Shown: positions 1-64,000 of the stretch, in pieces
Layout: every line of letters starts with the position of its first letter
How positions within the stretch are numbered: the first letter of the stretch is position 1
Origin: Colius striatus
Taxonomy: Eukaryota > Chordata > Aves > Coliiformes > Coliidae
DNA: 64,000 bases
Direction: 5' to 3'
Assembly (NCBI RefSeq): GCF_028858725.1
Contig: NC_084767.1
Coordinates: 20,723,895-20,787,894 of the forward strand
Notes under the pieces: generated by a model
Told to the model about the DNA's origin: nothing
The model's input: the letters and a program-made list of their open reading frames with translations, nothing else
The model's database searches: none
Translations under genes and position numbers: made by a program

Positions 1-6473
<6,473 letters not shown>

Positions 6474-9400
6474 CAGCATCTTTTTCCTCTTCTCTGGCAG
6501 CAGAAAAAAGTAGGAGTGCATCTTCTCCTAGGACCTTCTTTAACACCCTACAGAGACTGTTTCCTGTTCCTACAGGACAGGAGAATGCATTTCATTACTG
6601 GCAAACTTTAGCTCTTGCCTTTATTTTGTAACCCTTTAGTTTTAATCTCTCAATGAATCTTTCTCCTCTGGGGCAGGGCAGCAGTGACCTTGCCTCTCCT
6701 CAGTAATACTTCATTTAATGAGTGAGTTTTCCCATATATCTGCCTCGATTGTCTGTGAGTGAACTGTCCTTGTGCACTTGAAAATAGAAGTGGAGCTGCC
6801 TGATCAGGGATGACCCTCAGTCTTCTTTAACATCAGACTTCAGTGCACACTTTTCAGTTGTGACTTACAGTTTAATTTGGCTGATCCTCTTGTAAGTGTA
6901 GCCATGGGGAATATTAGAAAAATATTAGTGAATTGGAGAAGTTGTGATTACTGTCTTTATTATGCCCTTGGTAGAATGCAGCCTAGGCTCAGCTCTGTGT
7001 ATTATTTTGCTTGTTTTAATTAAGGTTTCCTGTGAAAATGGACATAGTGCAGGCATTGCTAGTTCCTGATTATACAAAGTTTTGTCTATGCAGTACTAGG
7101 CCTGAAGTTAAAAATAACAATCTCAAAGCCAGCCTTGTAAATAATTTGGAAAGGATTAAAATGTCATCAAATGTGTTTTGGGGGCCACTGTGTTTGTGAG
7201 GCTTCAGAATAGTTCACCTTGGAGTCTGTGTTACTCGGAGAAGACAAGAGAACACAGAAGTGGGAAAACCTTGCACTGAGAGACAGCAAGGAGCAGTAAC
7301 TTGCAGCTTTAGTTGCTGGTTCCTCAGACACTTGTACCTCACAGTCTAAGGGCAGTGTTTATCCATGAGGTAACTGTCATGTTAGAATTCTAAGCTTTGC
7401 ACTACTGATTTCTTTCTCTATTTTTTTTTTGGCATACCTGCATCAAGTAGAAGTAACATACCACTGGTCTCTGTGCTGATGGAGAAAGCAGCTTTGAACA
7501 GTTTGCCAAATTACTTTAGCTCTGCTAGCACACACTGCATTGCTAATAGTAAACGGGGCAAGACAGTGTTTTTTTACATGAATAAGCTTTGTGAAACTAA
7601 AGGAGAAAGAAAACTCTTGCTTGTCACCTGAAGCCAAGGAAGGATTGTTGCTCTCAAGTCTTTCCCCATTTCTCAAATGATTTAATATGAATCATTTCTT
7701 TGAGGGGTATGGAGTTTTCAGCAAAACAGTTTCCACTGGAGATTTTTCTTAATTCTAAATTTTCCTTTAACTTCACCTCATTATGCTTCAGTTACAGCTT
7801 TTCCATGCACAAGATATAACAATTCCCAATTGATTTGTTTGTGTTGGTGGGTATATTAAAGTCGGCTCTATATTGGAGGCATAACCCTATGTGTGGGTTT
7901 GTCTGCCTCTCTTGATTCTTCCTTCTGTTCTGTATCTGTGACTGGAAGCTGAACAGCTGCGAACAGACTGGAAATACACCTTGAGGTATGGACAGTATCC
8001 TCTGTTGGGCTGTTTACAGTTTGGGAAGCTGAGGGGGAAGTTTCCAGTCACTTAAATGTTCAGAATTTTTTTTTTCCAGGTTTTAATTTTTCTCCAATAC
8101 TGCCTTTGTATAATGGCTTACTGCTGATACAGTAAAATGATTCATTCCTTTTTCCTCCACCTCCACTCCTGCAATCAAGAACGGAGAATAGACAAGAAAA
8201 CACCTAATGTGTTTGCTCACAGATTTTTACACTTTAACTGTTTAGCATTAGTGAGATGATACTGGTTCTCTAGTGCTGAGTGTTTGTCTCGGTGAAGGTT
8301 CTCAGCTGCTGTGTTTTCATGGATGATGCTGATTCTACTTAAAATTCATATACCTCCTTTTCTGCTCAGGTTTAGCACATGAGACTGGGACTGGTGGTAG
8401 GATAGGTGGCAGAAAAAGTTTTAGGAGAAGTTTTTCTGAGTAGAAGCCTAGAGCTCAGAAACATGTTGCTTGCAGCTGTACCTAAAATAGCCAGCAGCAC
8501 TCTCCTGAGTTCTCTCCTCTTTAGGAAATCTACATTTTACAAGCTACTAGCTAAGAAAACTGTTTTTCTGACAGACTTTTCTGTCTAGTTATTACCACAT
8601 TAGGGACGCAATCTGTCAGTAACTACTCTTTGCTGCTGAAAATTCCTGCCCTGCTTAGAGGTTCAGGCCTCAGAATATTTTGTGGTAAGGGGCTTCTAGC
8701 TATGGGCCTTGTGAATACAGAGGGTCAGAGTACATTGACCTTGTCTCCTTCCAGAGCACAATGCAAGAAGGATTTTTTTTTAATTTTTTTTTTTAGAGGC
8801 AGATTTTTTTTTTTGTCTTCTTAACTGCAAGTATCTCTATAGACCAGTCAACTGAGCAGAGGAAGAGTGGAAAGACCTCACTTGGGGGGCACTTGAGTTT
8901 CTCAGTTCTTACTTTTGTGCCTAGATATACTGGTGACTAGTAAGTTTAGGAATTAAATAACTGATGTCATAAGAAATAGTTCCAGTTATGGATACTAAGG
9001 AGTTGAAGCTGACAGCATTGATGGTGGCTCTGTTTCTATCCAGCACTATGTAAGGCTTCTTGGATGTGAAGGCAGTTTTCCCCTTGATTAAAGCCACAGC
9101 AGAAAACGTTGAGGTAAAAATGGACTGAACCCTTATTGTGGCCTCAAAAAAGGACTCTCTGCATATCTGATCACTCTCCTTGTATAGACTGAATCTATTA
9201 TCACCAGACAAAGACTGTTCTGAGCAGATAGCTCAAAGAAAAATTGACCAGTACTAAAGTACCCTGTGGTCTTCTCCATCCGCTGAGTGCCAAGTCCTTT
9301 GTTAGCACTGTCTCCTGTGTGATACACTGACTTGTAGCTTCCCCTCCCAAGCTTACTGCAGTGTACAGAAGTAGAAGGATTTGGGGTTTTTTTTAATGCC

Positions 9401-9645
9401 TTCTTTCAGAACTAGCGCAAAGCTTTAATCCCAAAGAACAGAAGTCTCCCAGGGTGAGGCAGGAGTGCCCTAGCTGCACTAATCTGCTTACAGGAGGTGC
9501 TCACACTGTCCCAAGGTACATTCTGTTCATCAGGGTCACTGCTGCTGACCAGCTTTTTTATAGAGGACTCAGAGTTTCAGAAATATATTTTTGTAGACAA
9601 TGACTAAACTGTGAAACATTGAAATAAAGCATGTAAATGAAAACT
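6474..9645 (+). other. Probable long 3'UTR of the CtBP-like gene
   Basis: After the TAG at 6471-6473 no open frame of note follows. The first canonical AATAAA I found is at 9623-9628, with a second at 9736-9741. A variant ATTAAA at 7855-7860 could give a shorter transcript. The UTR end is therefore an inference. CtBP genes are known for extended 3'UTRs. Small frames on either strand here look like chance. Confidence 0.4.
9623..9628 (+). terminator. Candidate polyadenylation signal AATAAA
   Basis: AATAAA about 3.15 kb after the CtBP-like stop codon, followed within 60 bases by T-rich sequence. It is the first canonical hexamer on this strand after the stop, and a second lies at 9736-9741. Confidence 0.35.
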
Positions 9646-9741
9646 TACAGCACTGTCCTCTGTACAGATGTTTTTCACACTTCAGTTCTCTCCTGACTCA
9701 TTAGAAAATGTTTGATTACTTCTTGGATATATTTTAATAAA

Positions 9742-11189
9742 GTTCTCCAAAGGACATGGCTGCTGTCTGTGGAAGGGGTGGCCTCAAATACGATATTGAA
9801 AGGGAGGGTTGAAAACCTGTAGAGGCGAGTGTCTGCATCAGTCCTGCATTTCTCAAATTAGGTAAGTTGGATGTGCCACTCGGGCAAATGACCTTGGATT
9901 CTGGAGCACTGACCATTGATGGAGGCTGTGAAGGTGGCAGACTGGAGAAGAGGCCATCTTCAGTGGCTAAGGGACAGCTTGGGATGTAGCCTGGTGGTTT
10001 CTTGTGTAACTTCTCACAAACTGAAATTGTGGGAACTGGTTTTGCAGACTTTTAAATGTGTAGTTTAAATACACACGTCTAAACAGCAGGTAGCTGTGTC
10101 TTCACCCTTTTGCTGTAAAATGCTACTTGAAATGTAGACACAAAATTAGACCATTAAACTAGTTTTTCTAACATGATAAAAGTTGGTGCAACAGAATTAC
10201 CATAGGAAAGTGGTTAGGTATTTCATAAATGGATGGTAATTCATGTTTTATAGCCTATACTCCATGTGTTGATCATTAGTGGAAGTTAGGAAACTCCTTC
10301 CTATTCTTGGTGGAATATATCTAGGTGGTGCTGTGCACCTTTGGAGTATGCAGCACCATGCTCAGGAGGTGGAATATGGGAAATATTGGCATGCGTATCA
10401 TGGTAATTTCAGTCTTTGAGTTGGTGGAATGGAAAGGGGACAGCAGAGGAGGGTAAAGCAGCGTTCTGATGCCACTGTTTGCTCTTAAGTTCTATGTAGT
10501 TCAAGACACTAAATGCAGACCCCCTTTCACAAATAGTCTTTTTAACTGTCTGTTGATGTAATCATCTGTCTTAGAATCTGTTCAGTATTTTATCCACATG
10601 CCACATCAGGACTAAACTTACACCGTAAAGAGTACAGATATGATTATCTGTATGAAATCATGAAATACGCCTCTGAGGACAGGCACATTGTCCAAACTAG
10701 TATCAGGCATTGCCTTACTCTTATCTCGGAACAGTAAATTATACCCCTCTAACCACAAAGTAACAAAGACTAAATGCTTCATCTACTTAAAGCAACATGG
10801 CACAATCATTTTGAATAAATTGAAGTAAGAGCAAGCAGCTTGCCTTTTTTGCTGCTAATTTGGTAGCAAATGTGACTAGTAGAGTAAGTAAACACTACAT
10901 GAAGAAAACAAGTATGTATTCTTGTATTAAGTATCTAACCTGCTCCTCATTCCAATTTCTATCATTGCTACTGTGTCTGTATTGCACAAGCAGAAGAAAA
11001 TAGAAAGTTGTGTTTCACTGAACTGTAGGATTCTCAAGTATGCTGTGTTTGTTTCAAGTATGTTGAAAAGGTGCAGGTGTAGAGCATTGCAGTATTCTAC
11101 ATGAGAACTGTTTAAATGGCTTCAAACTGAAAGAGGGTAAATATAGATAGTAGGAAGCTCTCCTTTGTGAGAGTGGTGTGGTGCTATAA
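9742..11189. other. Intergenic DNA, no feature recognised
   Basis: AT-rich sequence between the probable end of the CtBP-like transcript and the KDM3B CpG island. I see no open frame with family resemblance and no recognisable repeat. Confidence 0.5.
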
Positions 11190-11362
11190 GAGGTTGCTCA
11201 GAAAGGCCATCTCTGCCTCATCACTGAAGTGTTCCAAGGGCAGGTTCGATGTGCCTTGGAGCACCCTGGTCTGATAGAAGGTGACCCTGTCCATGGCATG
11301 GGAGTGGAATTGGATTATCTTTTAAGGTCCTTTCTAACCCAAACTATTTTGCAATTCTATGA
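11190..11362 (+). mobile_element. CR1 LINE 3' fragment (old, diverged)
   Basis: It matches the CR1 3' region: a stretch with TTCCAAGGGCAGG, then TGGAATTGGATTATCTTTTAAGGTCC and an ending near AATTCTATGA. It is sense-oriented, truncated and much diverged. It lies 0.3 kb upstream of the CpG island. Confidence 0.75.
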
Positions 11363-12051
11363 AATGTATTGGCTAACCATGGCACATGCATCCAATTAAG
11401 GTAATGACTTTGTGTCTTATGTACCACCAAAATAAATGCCTTTTCCAAAAGCGCCTCACTGAATAGTGCCCAACCTGTGACATGCTGCTGCTGTTCTGTG
11501 GCCAACAGTATTTACTCGAGCCAACCTGAAATACTCAAAACCGCAAGTCAGACCCCACGTCTACAGCTCTGTTACACTGAGGTTTGTGTTTACCTCGAAA
11601 TTTAGGTAAAAACTCCGTAATTTCTGTGCTAGCTTCAGATTTTGAACGTAGCGTTAAAGACGGGCCTCCTGCCACGGCTCCTCCCCGCCGACCGGCTACC
11701 CTGCCTCGCCGCGGGCCCGACCTTCCCTGCGCCCCCTCAGCCGCGAGACGGCTCCGCCGCCCTTCCGCGGCCGCCGCAGGCAGAGCCTCTTGCCGGGGCC
11801 GCGTCCGTGCCGGGCCCGCGCCGCAGCGCTGGGCCGCGCCGCCGCTCTGCCTCACGGCCGCCGGACGCGCGGGGCCGCGCGGAGCATGGTGGGGCAGAGG
11901 AAGGGGGGGGAGACTGTGCGAGCGAGGTGCATGCCGGGATCGGGGCGGGCGGCGCTCGGAGGCCCAGCGCGGGGCTGTCGCCTGCTCGGTGTCTCGGGGC
12001 GGCGGCTGGTGGGCTCGGGCCGACGGCGGAGGAGGCTTCTGCCCGGCGGGG

Positions 12052-64000
<51,949 letters not shown>

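Overview
The window is vertebrate nuclear DNA, most likely from a bird (probably Neoaves). Short exons with GT/AG boundaries sit in long introns, and there is one CpG island. The interspersed repeats are mostly CR1 LINE fragments and endogenous-retrovirus solo LTRs of types common in bird genomes. No bacterial-style genes, rRNA, tRNA or CRISPR arrays are present. All assignments come from reading the translated sequence against remembered protein families; no database search was run.

Two protein-coding genes lie head-to-tail on the + strand. (1) Positions 1-6473 hold the last seven coding segments of a C-terminal binding protein (CtBP) family corepressor. The NAD-binding motif, the Arg/Glu/His catalytic triad and the CtBP-type tail are all visible. 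Its residues mix CtBP1-like and CtBP2-like states, and its tail differs from both, so I read it as a candidate third CtBP paralogue. (2) Positions 12052-63466 hold the first sixteen coding exons (1,396 codons) of KDM3B, a JmjC histone H3K9 demethylase. Exon 1 lies in a CpG island and is followed by a 28.5-kb first intron. The window ends just before the exons for the catalytic JmjC domain. The zinc finger (exon 11) and the LXXLL motif (exon 15) are present. All exon phases join without a frameshift or stop.

Region by region: 1-6473 CtBP exons and introns; 6474-11640 CtBP 3'UTR plus intergenic DNA with a small CR1 relic; 11660-12530 CpG island with KDM3B exon 1; 12223-40752 KDM3B intron 1. That intron holds two large CR1 copies in opposite orientations, an LTR inserted in another LTR (16086-17356), three members of a long LTR family (22021-23414, 25987-27051, 36514-37427) and an old MIR-like SINE (about 31990-32160). 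Positions 40753-63466 hold KDM3B exons 2-16, with a fourth member of the LTR family in intron 7 (47076-47977) and a cluster of CR1 fragments in introns 11, 12 and 15.

Functionally, CtBP proteins recruit chromatin-modifying enzymes to repress transcription, while KDM3B removes H3K9 methylation, so two chromatin regulators are neighbours here. In human, CTBP2 and the KDM3 relative JMJD1C share a chromosome. This suggests, as inference only, that a CtBP-KDM3 pair predates the vertebrate genome duplications.
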